A DNA stretch of 64,000 nucleotides from Flavobacterium akiainvivens (GCF_001278115.1 NZ_LIYD01000005.1:4371974-4435973); one strand, 5' to 3'. Counted from the first letter of the stretch, positions 43,525 to 53,506 are shown. Notes: generated by a model from the sequence alone, not told the origin. Program-made: numbers and translations.

Positions 43525-46500
43525 CTAAAGGTTAAAATCAACCTGCTCGCGCACTTCCTGCTTTTGCGGGATTATTATGGTAAACAGTGCACCTTGCCCC
43601 TCATGGCTTTGCGCTATAATGTTGCCGTGGTGGTTTTGCAGTATTTTTTTGCACATGGCCAGGCCTATGCCCGTACCGCTATACTCATCTTTGCTGTGCA
43701 GGCGCTGGAAGATATTGAATATCTTATCGGCATATTTTTGCTCAAAGCCTATGCCGTTATCCTTAAATTGAATCCGGTAATAAACCGTGGCGTTTAGCGG
43801 CTCCTTATCAAGATATTCGCCTGCCTGGTGGCCGTTAATCAGCTCTGTAGAAATGGTTATGTGCGGCGGTACACCCTCGCGTGAATATTTAAGCGAGTTA
43901 GACACCAGGTTGCTAAACAGCTGGCTCATTTGCAATGGTATGGCCTCAACCTCCGGCAGGCCATTATACTCTACTCTGGCATTGTATTGTTCTAACAATA
44001 ATTCAAACTCTATAACCAGCTCATCTACCGTTTTAGCAAGGTTAACCGGCTTAAAGGCATTTTCTTTGCTTAGCTGGCTGTAGCCCAAAACATCGCGAAT
44101 AAGGGTACCCATGCGGTCGCTGGATGTGCTTATCTTATCAAGGTAAAACGTTGATTTTTCGTCAACCATACCCAGCCTTTCTTTAAGCATATTGGCAAAA
44201 ATGCTGATTTTTCGCGAAGGCTCCTGCAGGTCGTGGCTGGCTATATAGGCAAACTGTTGCAGCTCTTTGTTGCTTAGCAGCAGCTGCTCGTTAGTGGTTT
44301 CGAGCTCTTCGTTCATTACCTGAAGCTCTTCTGTGCGCTGTTGCACCTCATATTCAAGCTGTTGTTGCAGCTTACGCTCTTTGGTTACATCCTGTGCGGT
44401 GCCTGTAAGAAACTCCGGGTTGCCCTGGCTGTCATACAATACCTGTGCCTGTGCGTGTATAATGCGGGTTTGGCCGGTTTTCATGTTAATAACCGGGTGC
44501 TCGTAATCATATACCCCGTTAGAACCCGGCGCAATGGCTTCTTCAAGCAACTGCTTAACCCTTTGGTTATATGGCTCGGGGATGTGCTCTACCGAGCCAT
44601 CGCCAATTTTTGTTTCCTGGCTTTTGGGCATGCCCAGCCATTTCTTAAACCGGTCAGAATAATAAAATGTTTTGTTTTTGATGTCCATTTGCCAGTTGGC
44701 CAGCTGCGCCAGCTCTACGGCGCCACGCAGCACGGTTTGGGCATCTTCTATAGCTTTGCGCGAACGTACCTGTTGGGTAACATCAGTTACCACAACCAGC
44801 ACACCGGTTATAACGCCGTCTTTATCATGCTGAGGCTGGTAGATAAAGTCAAGGTATATTTCCTCTACCTTATCGCCGCGTTTAAGCCCTACGGCAAACT
44901 CTTTGGCGCTAAAGGCCACGCCGCTGTTTATAACGCCATACAGCAGTTCTTCAATACCCTGGCCTTTCAGCTCTGGCAGGGCTTCTATAAGTGTTTTGCC
45001 AACAAGGTCTGCCGGCTGGCGGTCTACAATTTCGCCATAAAAAGGGTTGGCCATAACAAAACGCAGCGTTGATTTTTCAATCAGGGCAATACCCACCGGG
45101 GCCTGGTCAAACGATGCCAGGATTTGCTGTTGGGTTTCCTGTATGTGTTGCTGCATTTTTACCCTTTCGGTAACATCAATTGCCATATCCATAATGGCAT
45201 ATACCTTACCATTTTCGTCAAACAGCGGGGTGTAGCTAAAATCATAATAGTAAGTACTCAGCACGCCGTTAACCTCTATATCGGCAGCTTCTTCAATACC
45301 ATGATACGCTATTCCGGTATTGTAAATTTTATCGAGAATGCCTAAAAACGGCTGTCCTACAAGTTCGGGCACTGCCACGGCAAGCGGCTTGCCAATAACA
45401 GAGCGGTCTTTACCCCAAATATCGATCATGATATCGTTGGCAATTTCAATAACCATATCAGGCCCTGTCCATAAGCAAACGCCTATAGGCGAAGTTTCTA
45501 TCATGGCGCGGAACTGCTCCTGCGCACGCGATAGCTCAAGGCGCTGTTCTTCCTGGGCGGTAACATCTTTTACCGTGCCCGAGAAGGTTAGGGGAATGCC
45601 GTTTTCATCAAACGTGCGTGCACCCGATACAAAAAGGTGGTGTATGGTGCCGTCGTCCCACGTGGTGCGCACGTTGTAGAGGTATTCGTTAGTAACATCG
45701 CCTATAGCGAGCGCCTGTGCGCGGGCCGGCATATCATCCTGAATAATGTAGGCCAGGTAGTCTTCGCGTTTGCGGAGTTTTTTATCGGGGTTACCGGTAA
45801 GTATGTGTACATACTCCTGGTTGTACTCCATATCGCCGGTTTTAAGGTCAACCTGAAACAGGCCAATACCGGCGCTTTTAGTAGCCAGTGCGGCAAGCTG
45901 GTTGGCATCGTCTATTTCGCGTTGTGCGTTGCGCTTGCCGGTTATATCCTGCAGGGTGCCGTTAAAGCGGTAGCAGGTGCCGTCTTCCTTAAACCAGGCA
46001 CGGCCCAGTGCACGTACAATTATCTTGTTGCCGGTTAGCGGGTTGTTTATGGTGTATTCCTCATCATAACGGCCGCCTTCGCCGGCCTGCATGGTCAGGG
46101 TTATAGAATCTATAACGCGCTGGCGGTCTTTAGGGTCTATTACATCGGTAGCATGGCTTAGGGGTATGTGGTCTTCTGCCGCAAGGCCAAACCAGCGCTT
46201 AAGGCGGGTATTGCCGGTAAACTCGCCGGTGGCGGGGTCAAGGTCCCAAATGCCCAGTTCGGCGGCTTCAATGGCAAATTCAAGCTCTTCCTTGCCGTTG
46301 TTAAGGTTGTTAAGGGTTTCTACGGTTTCGGTAGTTTCCTGGCATATAACCACAACGCCGTCTACATTGCCGCTATCTCCCCACACAGGGCTGTAGCTAA
46401 ACGTCCAGTAGGTATCTTTACGTGCGCCTTCAAACCTGTGGTTTATCATCAGGTTTTCCATATACACGTCTTCGCCGGTGCGCACGGTGTTAATAAGGCC

Positions 46501-46803
46501 TCCTACAATATCCCACACGTCTTCCCAGCAGTCGGCACCTTTTTGGCCTAATGCACCGGGGTGCCTGCCCTGAAAGTTGAGTATTTTGATATAGCCGTCG
46601 TTATAAAACTGCACGGCATCATCTCCCCAAAATAAAAACATAGGGAATTTGGTAGACATCATAAGGCCCAGCGTATTGCGCAGGTTAGAGGGCCAGGTTT
46701 CGGCAGGCCCTACGGGCGTTTCGGCCCAGTTAAAATTGCGTATGCGGTTGCCCATTTCGCCGCCGCCCTTAAAAAAGGCAAACGGATTGGTAGTGTTTTC
46801 CAA
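43525..46803 (-). CDS. Soluble multi-PAS sensor histidine kinase
   Basis: 1092 residues from a TTG start at 46803. About six PAS domains in series (roughly 15-155, 165-290, 298-420, 425-555, 560-685 and 690-815), a coiled-coil linker (QQQLEYEVQQRTEELQVMNE), then HisKA with ASHDLQEP (His857) and HATPase_c with NLVSNSLKYS, KDNGIGF and GTGIGLAMCKKI. There is no transmembrane segment or signal peptide, so it senses intracellular signals. No receiver domain is attached and no response regulator is adjacent, making it an orphan. A near-consensus -7 box (TAACTTTA) lies at 46838-46831. Confidence 0.9.
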   Translation of the reverse strand: MENTTNPFAFFKGGGEMGNRIRNFNWAETPVGPAETWPSNLRNTLGLMMSTKFPMFLFWGDDAVQFYNDGYIKILNFQGRHPGALGQKGADCWEDVWDIVGGLINTVRTGEDVYMENLMINHRFEGARKDTYWTFSYSPVWGDSGNVDGVVVICQETTETVETLNNLNNGKEELEFAIEAAELGIWDLDPATGEFTGNTRLKRWFGLAAEDHIPLSHATDVIDPKDRQRVIDSITLTMQAGEGGRYDEEYTINNPLTGNKIIVRALGRAWFKEDGTCYRFNGTLQDITGKRNAQREIDDANQLAALATKSAGIGLFQVDLKTGDMEYNQEYVHILTGNPDKKLRKREDYLAYIIQDDMPARAQALAIGDVTNEYLYNVRTTWDDGTIHHLFVSGARTFDENGIPLTFSGTVKDVTAQEEQRLELSRAQEQFRAMIETSPIGVCLWTGPDMVIEIANDIMIDIWGKDRSVIGKPLAVAVPELVGQPFLGILDKIYNTGIAYHGIEEAADIEVNGVLSTYYYDFSYTPLFDENGKVYAIMDMAIDVTERVKMQQHIQETQQQILASFDQAPVGIALIEKSTLRFVMANPFYGEIVDRQPADLVGKTLIEALPELKGQGIEELLYGVINSGVAFSAKEFAVGLKRGDKVEEIYLDFIYQPQHDKDGVITGVLVVVTDVTQQVRSRKAIEDAQTVLRGAVELAQLANWQMDIKNKTFYYSDRFKKWLGMPKSQETKIGDGSVEHIPEPYNQRVKQLLEEAIAPGSNGVYDYEHPVINMKTGQTRIIHAQAQVLYDSQGNPEFLTGTAQDVTKERKLQQQLEYEVQQRTEELQVMNEELETTNEQLLLSNKELQQFAYIASHDLQEPSRKISIFANMLKERLGMVDEKSTFYLDKISTSSDRMGTLIRDVLGYSQLSKENAFKPVNLAKTVDELVIEFELLLEQYNARVEYNGLPEVEAIPLQMSQLFSNLVSNSLKYSREGVPPHITISTELINGHQAGEYLDKEPLNATVYYRIQFKDNGIGFEQKYADKIFNIFQRLHSKDEYSGTGIGLAMCKKILQNHHGNIIAQSHEGQGALFTIIIPQKQEVREQVDFNL

Positions 46804-46853
46804 GCGAGTTTATTTTAGAGAGGAATACTATAAAGTTAGCTTTTTTTTAGAAA

Positions 46854-47489
46854 TCAGGGTATGAGGTACAAAAATATTGCGAAAAAATGCAGGGTGCTGC
46901 CCCCCAAAACAAAAATGTGCCAAATGGTGTGGTTATAGGGTATTTTTTCTTTTGCATAAAAATAGATGCCAAAGGTATAGCACAGCCCGCCACCCAAAAG
47001 GTACAGCAGGGCATTGTTTTCCATAGCGCCAATAAGCGGTTTTATGGCTACAATTATAAGCCAGCCCATGAGGGCATAGAGTGCCAGCGACAGTTTTTCA
47101 TATCGCCTTAGCGGAGAAAACTTAAAGATAAACCCGGCTATGCAAAACGCCCATATAATGCCAAAAATGGCCCAGCCCCAGGCGCCTTTAAGCCCCAGTA
47201 ATGCTACAGGGGTGTAGGTACCGGCTATAAGCACGTATATGCACAGGTGGTCTATTTTTTGAAGGATGCGTTTCCAACGTAGTTTCCAGGCGGCGTGGTA
47301 TATGGTTGATGCGGTGTAGAGCAGCACCAGGCTGGCCCCAAAAACCACCGAAACAGCCACGTGCAGCGCAGTGCCATAGAGTGCCGAATAGGCCACAAGT
47401 ACTACCAGTGCGGCTATAGAAAATACAGCGCCGGCACCGTGTGTAAGGGTGTTCCAGAGTTCTTCGCTCCTGCGGTTTTTCTTGGGCAT
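46854..47489 (-). CDS. Hemolysin III / PAQR-family membrane protein (TrhA-like)
   Basis: 211 residues from ATG 47489 (MPKKNRRSEELWNTLTHGAG). A start at 47522 would lie upstream of the -7 box at 47514-47507, so it is rejected. Seven hydrophobic segments are visible. The conserved PAQR/HlyIII histidines are present: LTHGAG in TM1, STIYHAAW near TM3, and NHTIWHIFVLGGSTLHFFAI at the end. The bacterial members influence membrane fluidity or lipid energy homeostasis; the old name hemolysin is not evidence of toxicity. Confidence 0.9.
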   Translation of the reverse strand: MPKKNRRSEELWNTLTHGAGAVFSIAALVVLVAYSALYGTALHVAVSVVFGASLVLLYTASTIYHAAWKLRWKRILQKIDHLCIYVLIAGTYTPVALLGLKGAWGWAIFGIIWAFCIAGFIFKFSPLRRYEKLSLALYALMGWLIIVAIKPLIGAMENNALLYLLGGGLCYTFGIYFYAKEKIPYNHTIWHIFVLGGSTLHFFAIFLYLIP

Positions 47490-47506
47490 TTGTGTGTTGT
47501 TTTTTA

Positions 47507-47514
47507 CAAAGTTA
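47507..47514 (-). promoter_or_regulatory. -7 element of the hemolysin III gene
   Basis: Minus-strand TAACTTTG, 18 bp before the ATG at 47489. Confidence 0.6.
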
Positions 47515-47672
47515 CGGAACATTTTTAAGGTATATGCCTTAGCTGGGCTCTTTAACTTTTAGGGTGTTTTGCGGTTTGGGAGGTTATGTGTTAAATACGG
47601 TTACATCCAGCATATACACGGCCTGATTGCACGTTAAAAATGGTATATTTGAAAACCAATCAATACTAAAGT

Positions 47673-48464
47673 ATGTTATTTACCGAACGTGAAATTTTAC
47701 AGGAACTTGACCTTGCCATAGCAGGAAAAGCAGGCAGTTATTACCCACATATACAAGAGCCTGACATTGCCTATAATTTTCCGCCCGACCTTGAGCATGG
47801 TTATTTTTTAACTGCGGGCAGCCGCATACACCTTTTTGCCGATGAAGCCAATTGGGCTATTGTGTTTGAAAAGAGCGGGTTTAACAACCGGGGTGCAGAG
47901 GCTGATGCCGAACTGTATTATTATGGTAACTGCATAAACTACAGTATTACGGTATATCCTGAGCGACAATATATTACTAATGTATTGCAGGTTCCCCTCA
48001 TTTCGTTTGAAGAATATGAGCGTATACAGGCAGAAGGTGATGGGTTTGAAAGCTTTGAACGAATCAGTAAAAACATAACCCACATAAACATAAAAGGGCA
48101 GGAGATGCCTTTTGAAAGTGATTACAAAAAGTATGAAGCCGTGGGTATTTCTATTCAGGATGAAGATAATCCTGACAACCTTATTGGCTTTGGCGAAATA
48201 ATACGCTACCTGCACGAAACCAGCCCGCAGCTTATAAGCGCTACCGATGCCGAGATAAGGGAACCGTTGCCGGATGGCCTGCCAAAACTGCTAACCATTA
48301 ATGAGTTTCATTTTACAAGCGCTTATGATGAGTCTACCCCTCCATCTGAACAGGAATTGTACCGGCTTATAGCCCGTGTGCTGGTAACCCGTAACCCGGC
48401 AGAGTGGCAGCCCACCAGGGAGCCAAACAACCACTGGAGCAACTGGGAATCGGGTAATTTGTAA
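47673..48464 (+). CDS. Hypothetical cytoplasmic protein
   Basis: 263 residues, acidic, no signal peptide. It starts MLFTEREILQELDLAIAGKAG. I recognise no characterised family; repeated aromatic/acidic patterns (FPPDLEHGYF, DAELYYYGNCINYSI) suggest a compact alpha/beta fold. It carries an exact -7 box TATATTTG at 47644-47651 with TTG at 47627-47629. It is monocistronic as far as visible. Proteins of this general kind in Flavobacteria are annotated only as hypothetical or DUF. Confidence 0.65.
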   Translation: MLFTEREILQELDLAIAGKAGSYYPHIQEPDIAYNFPPDLEHGYFLTAGSRIHLFADEANWAIVFEKSGFNNRGAEADAELYYYGNCINYSITVYPERQYITNVLQVPLISFEEYERIQAEGDGFESFERISKNITHINIKGQEMPFESDYKKYEAVGISIQDEDNPDNLIGFGEIIRYLHETSPQLISATDAEIREPLPDGLPKLLTINEFHFTSAYDESTPPSEQELYRLIARVLVTRNPAEWQPTREPNNHWSNWESGNL

Positions 48465-48506
48465 TTTTACACGTTTAAAATAAGTTATGTTTTACATAGC
48501 AACTAA

Positions 48507-49712
48507 TTGCCTATAAAGGCCACACCAATCTTAACTATAGTATTTTATATTAAAAAATTGATTTATACGACTCTTTTAAATATTGCTATTTTTCAGGGAA
48601 TTGTGTTAGGCCTTATTATTTTAAGGTCTTCATTGTTTAATAGTAATTCAAATAAATACCTGGCCTTTTTACTATTTGCACTTTCTATTGTTTTACTAAA
48701 CTATGTTTTTGAACTTGAGGGTACATTTACTTCTTTTCCTTATCTGCATTTTTTAGACGATATAGAGTGGATTTTTTTACTGCCGGTTTTCATATTCCTG
48801 TTTATTATAAACCGTATTGATGATAACGTAAAAAACAGACAAAAGACCTACTTGTGTTATATTCCGTTTGCCTTTTCATCTGTTGTTAGTGTTGCATATG
48901 ATCTTAGTAATGTAGCAGGAATTTATAAAATTCCAGAGTCGTACCTATACCTAATCGATATACTTAGGCTTACCCAGTTTTTATTCGCCCTTATCATCAT
49001 CCCTTTTCTGCCTCTTTATTCTTATTTTATGATAAGGCATTTAAAAGACCCTAAAGAGAAAAAATGGATAATTACGTTACTTACTTTTCTCTATTTGTTG
49101 GTGTTTACCTGGCTTGTAACGTATCTTGTTGGGGTGTTCGCTGGTTTAGATATTTCATATATTATGGGTGTACTGGCTTTAGCCGCAACATTTATAATGC
49201 ACTGGACGGCCTATATAGGTATCTACAAATACAAGCTTGCAAAAAACAAAGATGCTATTTACAATTTCTTGAATAACAATCTGGCTCTCGCATCTGCCCC
49301 GTTACAAAATACAGAAGCCACCATAATTGAAGAAAACGGACCGACTAAAGAACATAAAGAATATATAACAGAAGATAACCTTTATTTCCAGAAGTTGGAG
49401 CTTCTTTGTAAAGAACAGCACATTTATACAGACAGCACATTAAACCGGGAAAAAGTAGCCGAAAAACTGGGTATAAGCCCCGGATATGTTTCACAGATTA
49501 TAAACATCATAACAGGTGATAATTTTGCCAACTATATTAACCAGTACCGGGTTGAAGCTGTAAAGGAAATGATATCTAATTCTGAATACGACAACTATAA
49601 TTTGCTGGCAATGGGACTGGAATCAGGGTTTACTTCTAAAACAACTTTTTATAAAGCCTTTAAAAAAGTTACCGGCCAAACGCCAAATGAGTATAAAAAC
49701 GCAGCCAAATAA
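48507..49712 (+). CDS. Membrane-anchored AraC-family regulator
   Basis: 401 residues from TTG 48507; TTG 48558 (MIYTTLLNIAIFQGIVLG) is a plausible later start. Seven hydrophobic segments fill the first 230 residues. The C-terminal 110 residues form an AraC HTH pair: VAEKLGISPGYVSQIIN for the first helix-turn-helix and LAMGLESGFTSKTTFYKAFKKVTGQTPNEY for the second. This 7TM-AraC layout is common in Flavobacteria and would couple a membrane signal directly to DNA binding. The next genes are a porin-like protein and a serine hydrolase, possible targets by proximity. Confidence 0.85.
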   Translation: MPIKATPILTIVFYIKKLIYTTLLNIAIFQGIVLGLIILRSSLFNSNSNKYLAFLLFALSIVLLNYVFELEGTFTSFPYLHFLDDIEWIFLLPVFIFLFIINRIDDNVKNRQKTYLCYIPFAFSSVVSVAYDLSNVAGIYKIPESYLYLIDILRLTQFLFALIIIPFLPLYSYFMIRHLKDPKEKKWIITLLTFLYLLVFTWLVTYLVGVFAGLDISYIMGVLALAATFIMHWTAYIGIYKYKLAKNKDAIYNFLNNNLALASAPLQNTEATIIEENGPTKEHKEYITEDNLYFQKLELLCKEQHIYTDSTLNREKVAEKLGISPGYVSQIINIITGDNFANYINQYRVEAVKEMISNSEYDNYNLLAMGLESGFTSKTTFYKAFKKVTGQTPNEYKNAAK

Positions 49713-49800
49713 GTACCATTTTGTACAGTTTTAAGTTTTTGAAACCTCCTAAAGTTTTGCTTATGTGAATTTTGGATCGAAATAATTCAAATCACATTTT

Positions 49801-50355
49801 ATGAAAAAATTTTTATTACCGGCTGTAGTTGCAGTTTTAGGATTTACAAATGCTACTGCCCAGGAAATTAAATTTGGTGCTAAAGGAGGCTTAAACTTTG
49901 CATCTGTCAGCGGAGATAATACTGAAGGTATTGATGGTGTTACATCATTTAATTTTGGTGTTTTATCTGAAATTCCAATTTCCGAAAAATTCTCATTCCA
50001 ACCTGAATTAATGTATTCCGGCCAGGGATATAGTTTTAGTGATAATACGATTGCCTTAAGTTATTTAAACATTCCTTTAATGGGAAAATATTATGTAACA
50101 AAAGGGTTGAGTGTTGAAGCCGGACCGCAAATAGGTTTTTTATTTTCTGCTAAAAATGATGATACAGATGTAAAAGATTCGTTTAAGACTCTTGATTTTG
50201 GTGTTAATTTTGGCTTAGGCTATAAATTTAATAACGGCCTTAACTTTGGTGCACGATATAATGTGGGATTAACAGACATTAATGATATAGATAATTCTAC
50301 CGGTAAAAATAAAAACGGCGTATTTCAATTATCTGTTGGTTATTTCTTTTTCTAA
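49801..50355 (+). CDS. Outer-membrane porin-family beta-barrel (OMP_b-brl)
   Basis: 184 residues with signal peptide MKKFLLPAVVAVLGFTNATAQ. The eight-strand barrel pattern is visible: IKFGAKGGLNFASV, FNFGVLSEIPI, SFQPELMYSGQGYSF, YLNIPLMGKYYV, GLSVEAGPQIGFLFSAK, DFGVNFGLGYKF, LNFGARYNVGLTDI and GVFQLSVGYFFF, with C-terminal Phe. This is the common flavobacterial outer membrane beta-barrel (PorT-like) family. It follows the AraC gene with an 88-bp gap and precedes the hydrolase by 28 bp. Confidence 0.88.
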   Translation: MKKFLLPAVVAVLGFTNATAQEIKFGAKGGLNFASVSGDNTEGIDGVTSFNFGVLSEIPISEKFSFQPELMYSGQGYSFSDNTIALSYLNIPLMGKYYVTKGLSVEAGPQIGFLFSAKNDDTDVKDSFKTLDFGVNFGLGYKFNNGLNFGARYNVGLTDINDIDNSTGKNKNGVFQLSVGYFFF

Positions 50356-50383
50356 AACGTAATCAACTTAAAAAACGAATATC

Positions 50384-51508
50384 ATGAAAATCGTAAAGTT
50401 ATTTGCAGCCGCCTTACTGTTTTTTATCACATCATGCAGCAATGATGATTCAAAACCCTTACCTGATACAAAAGCGCAGGTACAGGCAAAACTTGATGCA
50501 GCTTTGTCTAACTTTCCCGGTGTAAGCCTTAGTGTAAAGACAGTTTATGAGCATTATACCCTGTTTGCAGGAGACGCGGTAATTAATGAAAAGCCGATGG
50601 ACGCATCTGCACTTCATTATATGCAGAGTATTTCAAAAACCTTTACCGCAGTGGCTGTACTAAAATTGAAAGAGGAGGGCAAAATTAATCTGGATGCCAA
50701 AGTAAACACCTATCTTCCTGATATTTGTAATAATCTGCCTAACGGAAATATCATTACGGTAAGGCAACTGCTTAATATGACATCTGGCCTTCCTGATTAT
50801 TTAGATAGCGACCAGTTTTTTAATGATGTTTTTGCAGGGCCATTGCCCATGACGAGCGAACAGGTATTGAACTATGTGTACAATCAACCCGCAAAATTTA
50901 CACCCGGCGCCTCATTTGGCTATTGCAATATTAATTATCACCTGCTGGCCCTTATTATTGATAGTGTTACCCCGAACGGGCACAGAACGTATATTACCGA
51001 CGAAATAATTAACGCCATTGGACTTTCAAATACATATTATATAGCGGGCTCGGCAAGCACTGCGGCTCCCGAAGGGACGACGGCTAACTATTTAGAAACA
51101 GACGGCACTTTTACCGATGTGGGCCAATTGCAGTTGGGTACAGTACTTACCTTTATTGGCGATGATGGTATTGTTGCTTCCGTTCAGGATATAGCTGAGT
51201 TTTACTACAAGCTGCTCCATGACCAAACGGTACTGTTGCCCGCAGCGCTGGAAGAAATGAAGGTTACGGTTAGTTATCAGGCTACGCCGATATATGGCTT
51301 AGGGCTGCATTTTTATAAAACCAATGGTGGCTTGCAGGCAATAGGACACGAGGGTAGTGGTGCCGGAGCCGGGGCCTATGCTTTTTATTTTCCTTCCAAA
51401 AATACCAGTGTCGTTTTGTGTACAAATGCGGGAACGCTTATCGATCCTGTAAAAGAGGAACAGTTAGTGGCACTTTGGGAGGAAATCATAGCAATATTAC
51501 TTGAATAA
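50384..51508 (+). CDS. Class C beta-lactamase-like serine hydrolase lipoprotein
   Basis: 374 residues. The signal peptide ends in the lipobox FITSC (Cys18), so it is a lipoprotein. The beta-lactamase/DD-peptidase fold is marked by S82-x-x-K85 (SISK), the YCN motif in FGYCNINYHLL, and HEG near the C-terminus (GHEGSGAG) in place of KTG. These proteins include esterases, D-aminopeptidases and DD-peptidases; a true beta-lactamase is unlikely without other evidence. It lies 28 bp downstream of the porin gene, likely co-transcribed. Confidence 0.87.
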   Translation: MKIVKLFAAALLFFITSCSNDDSKPLPDTKAQVQAKLDAALSNFPGVSLSVKTVYEHYTLFAGDAVINEKPMDASALHYMQSISKTFTAVAVLKLKEEGKINLDAKVNTYLPDICNNLPNGNIITVRQLLNMTSGLPDYLDSDQFFNDVFAGPLPMTSEQVLNYVYNQPAKFTPGASFGYCNINYHLLALIIDSVTPNGHRTYITDEIINAIGLSNTYYIAGSASTAAPEGTTANYLETDGTFTDVGQLQLGTVLTFIGDDGIVASVQDIAEFYYKLLHDQTVLLPAALEEMKVTVSYQATPIYGLGLHFYKTNGGLQAIGHEGSGAGAGAYAFYFPSKNTSVVLCTNAGTLIDPVKEEQLVALWEEIIAILLE

Positions 51509-51686
51509 AACTGACCACGGCCAGATTGCGAAATTTAGCCTTCATTTATGTTATAGATTTTAATAGAAACAAGAATTAATCACTGATTAAAAAACAATAG
51601 CACCACTGTTACAGGTGGCGTTGTTTGTATTTTTGTGGAGTAACCGCGAAATCCGATAATTTGTAATTTTTAGAAAACCAATCAAA

Positions 51687-52160
51687 ATGTCAATGAACGT
51701 TACGGGTATTAAAAATGGTACTCTGTATAAAGTAAAGCTTAATTCTATACGGTTAAGAAATTACGCAGGCATACTATGTTTGGCAAACATGGTGGCAACA
51801 GTATTGTTTGTAGCGTTATTTGGACCGTGGTTTTTTACAGTATCGGCGCTGTTTGTAATAGTATTGCTAATAATAGTTTTACGTTTTGATGTAGATATGA
51901 ATGTGTTGTTGCTAAAAGATAATGGTGTTACCTATCTCAGGCATAATGATGTACCGCCCGTTATTTTTGGTTATGATGAATTAATCAGGGTAGAGTTAGT
52001 TAAAGGAATAAAAACATCAGGGTGTGCTATGTTTATATTTAAAGATGGTACAAAATATAAGGGCGTTTTAGAACGGGGAGATGGCCTTGATGTATTGTTA
52101 GATGATTTTAGGGGCTTTGTTTTTGAACGCAATAAAACAGCAAAGGTTTTTATGCGATAA
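51687..52160 (+). CDS. Hypothetical membrane protein with two TM segments
   Basis: 157 residues. Two hydrophobic segments lie at about 27-48 and 50-68 (NMVATVLFVALFGPWFF, LFVIVLLIIVLRF), followed by a soluble domain of about 85 residues (MNVLLLKDNGVTYLRHND, FIFKDGTKYKGVLERG) that resembles a PH-like strand-rich fold. No family recognised. The 180 bp upstream holds TATTTTTG (-7-like) and a weak hairpin. Confidence 0.62.
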   Translation: MSMNVTGIKNGTLYKVKLNSIRLRNYAGILCLANMVATVLFVALFGPWFFTVSALFVIVLLIIVLRFDVDMNVLLLKDNGVTYLRHNDVPPVIFGYDELIRVELVKGIKTSGCAMFIFKDGTKYKGVLERGDGLDVLLDDFRGFVFERNKTAKVFMR

Positions 52161-52330
52161 AATTTTTGCATATTGTATAAAATGCCGCCTGGACAAGTAA
52201 GTAAGATTTCCATTTGAATTTGATTGGAGCAAATCTTGAATTGAAATCTTGTTGCAAAGTTAGGAAAATTTTCTTTTATTTTTAAATATTTTGAAGAAAA
52301 ATTTTAACTGGATTGTTTTTTGCGCTTTCA

Positions 52331-52510
52331 ATCAATTTCGAAATCCAAAAGTGAAAAATCAGGCACTTTTTGAGGTTGAGTGAAGTTTATTCTGATTTCT
52401 AAAATCTGAATTCTGATTTTTCCAATTCCAAGTTCCGAAAGTGAAATATTAAGCGTTTTTGGGTTTCGAGTGAAGTTCATTCTAATTTCTAAGTTCTGAA
52501 TTCTGATTTT
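52331..52510. repeat. Tandem duplication of a 90-bp intergenic word repeat
   Basis: Two units offset by exactly 90 bp (52331-52420 and 52421-52510), matching at GTGAAA, GAGTGAAGTT and TTCTGATTTT. It contains the same AATCCAAAAGTGAAAA word seen near 17390. The rest of the 497-bp gap before the transketolase gene is AT-rich and holds only the promoter at 52604-52634. Confidence 0.8.
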
Positions 52511-52603
52511 ATCCTAACCCCCTGATGGCGTGAGTGCTGTATAAAAGTGTAAATAAAACACTTGTAACTAATGGATTTTCAGGCAGTTTGGCTGTAAAAA
52601 ATG

Positions 52604-52634
52604 TTTGCGGAGGTAAAATTTAAAGTTACCTTTG
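52604..52634 (+). promoter_or_regulatory. Promoter of the transketolase genes
   Basis: TTTG at 52604-52607, a 19-bp spacer, then TACCTTTG at 52627-52634: a full Bacteroidota pair, 23 bp before the ATG at 52658. Confidence 0.75.
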
Positions 52635-52657
52635 CGGCAGTTTAATTTTTACTGCAA

Positions 52658-53506
52658 ATGAAACCTAACACACAACAACTAAACGACTTAGCTACACAGG
52701 TAAGGCGCGACATCTTAAGGATGGTGCATGCCGTAAACTCAGGCCACCCGGGCGGTTCGCTGGGCTGTACCGAATTTATGGTAGCACTGTACCAGGCCAT
52801 TATGGACCGTAAAGAGGGCTTTGACATGGATGGCCTTAACGAAGACATCTTTATACTGAGCAACGGGCACATAAGCCCCGTGTTTTACAGTGTTTTAGCC
52901 CGCAGCGGGTACTTTCCGGTAAGCGAGCTGGCTACCTTCCGCCTGCTAAACTCAAGGCTACAGGGGCACCCTACCACGCACGAGGGGCTGCCGGGCGTAA
53001 GGATTGCATCGGGCTCACTGGGCCAGGGCATGAGCGTGGCGCTGGGTGCTGCACAAACTAAGAAGCTAAACGGCGATAACCACCTGGTTTACACGCTACA
53101 TGGCGATGGCGAACTACAGGAAGGCCAGAACTGGGAGGCTATTATGTATGCTTCGGCTTACAAGGTTGATAACCTGATAGCTACAATAGATGTTAACGGC
53201 AAACAGATAGACGGCCCAACCGATGAGGTACTGCCTATGGGCAGCCTGAGCGCTAAATTTATAGCTTTTGGCTGGGATGTGGTTGAAATTCAGCTGGGTA
53301 ACAATATAGATGCTATTATTGCCGGTATGCTTGATGCCAAGGCTAAAACAGGGCAGGGCAGGCCGGTAGCGGTACTGCTGCATACTGAGATGGGTAATGG
53401 CGTAGACTACATGATGCATACCCATGCATGGCACGGCAAAGCCCCTAACGATGACCAGCTTGCCAAAGCACTGGAGCAGAATACAATAACGCTGGGGGAT
53501 TATTAA
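52658..53506 (+). CDS. Transketolase, N-terminal (TPP-binding) subunit
   Basis: 282 residues. It has the thiamine-diphosphate motif GDGELQEGQNWEA and the conserved NSGHPGGSLG and GSLGQGMSVALGAA loops. It corresponds to the first third of a classical 660-residue transketolase. The partner pyrimidine-binding subunit is the next gene, after a 101-bp repeat-filled spacer. Together they would form the pentose-phosphate enzyme. Confidence 0.93.
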   Translation: MKPNTQQLNDLATQVRRDILRMVHAVNSGHPGGSLGCTEFMVALYQAIMDRKEGFDMDGLNEDIFILSNGHISPVFYSVLARSGYFPVSELATFRLLNSRLQGHPTTHEGLPGVRIASGSLGQGMSVALGAAQTKKLNGDNHLVYTLHGDGELQEGQNWEAIMYASAYKVDNLIATIDVNGKQIDGPTDEVLPMGSLSAKFIAFGWDVVEIQLGNNIDAIIAGMLDAKAKTGQGRPVAVLLHTEMGNGVDYMMHTHAWHGKAPNDDQLAKALEQNTITLGDY

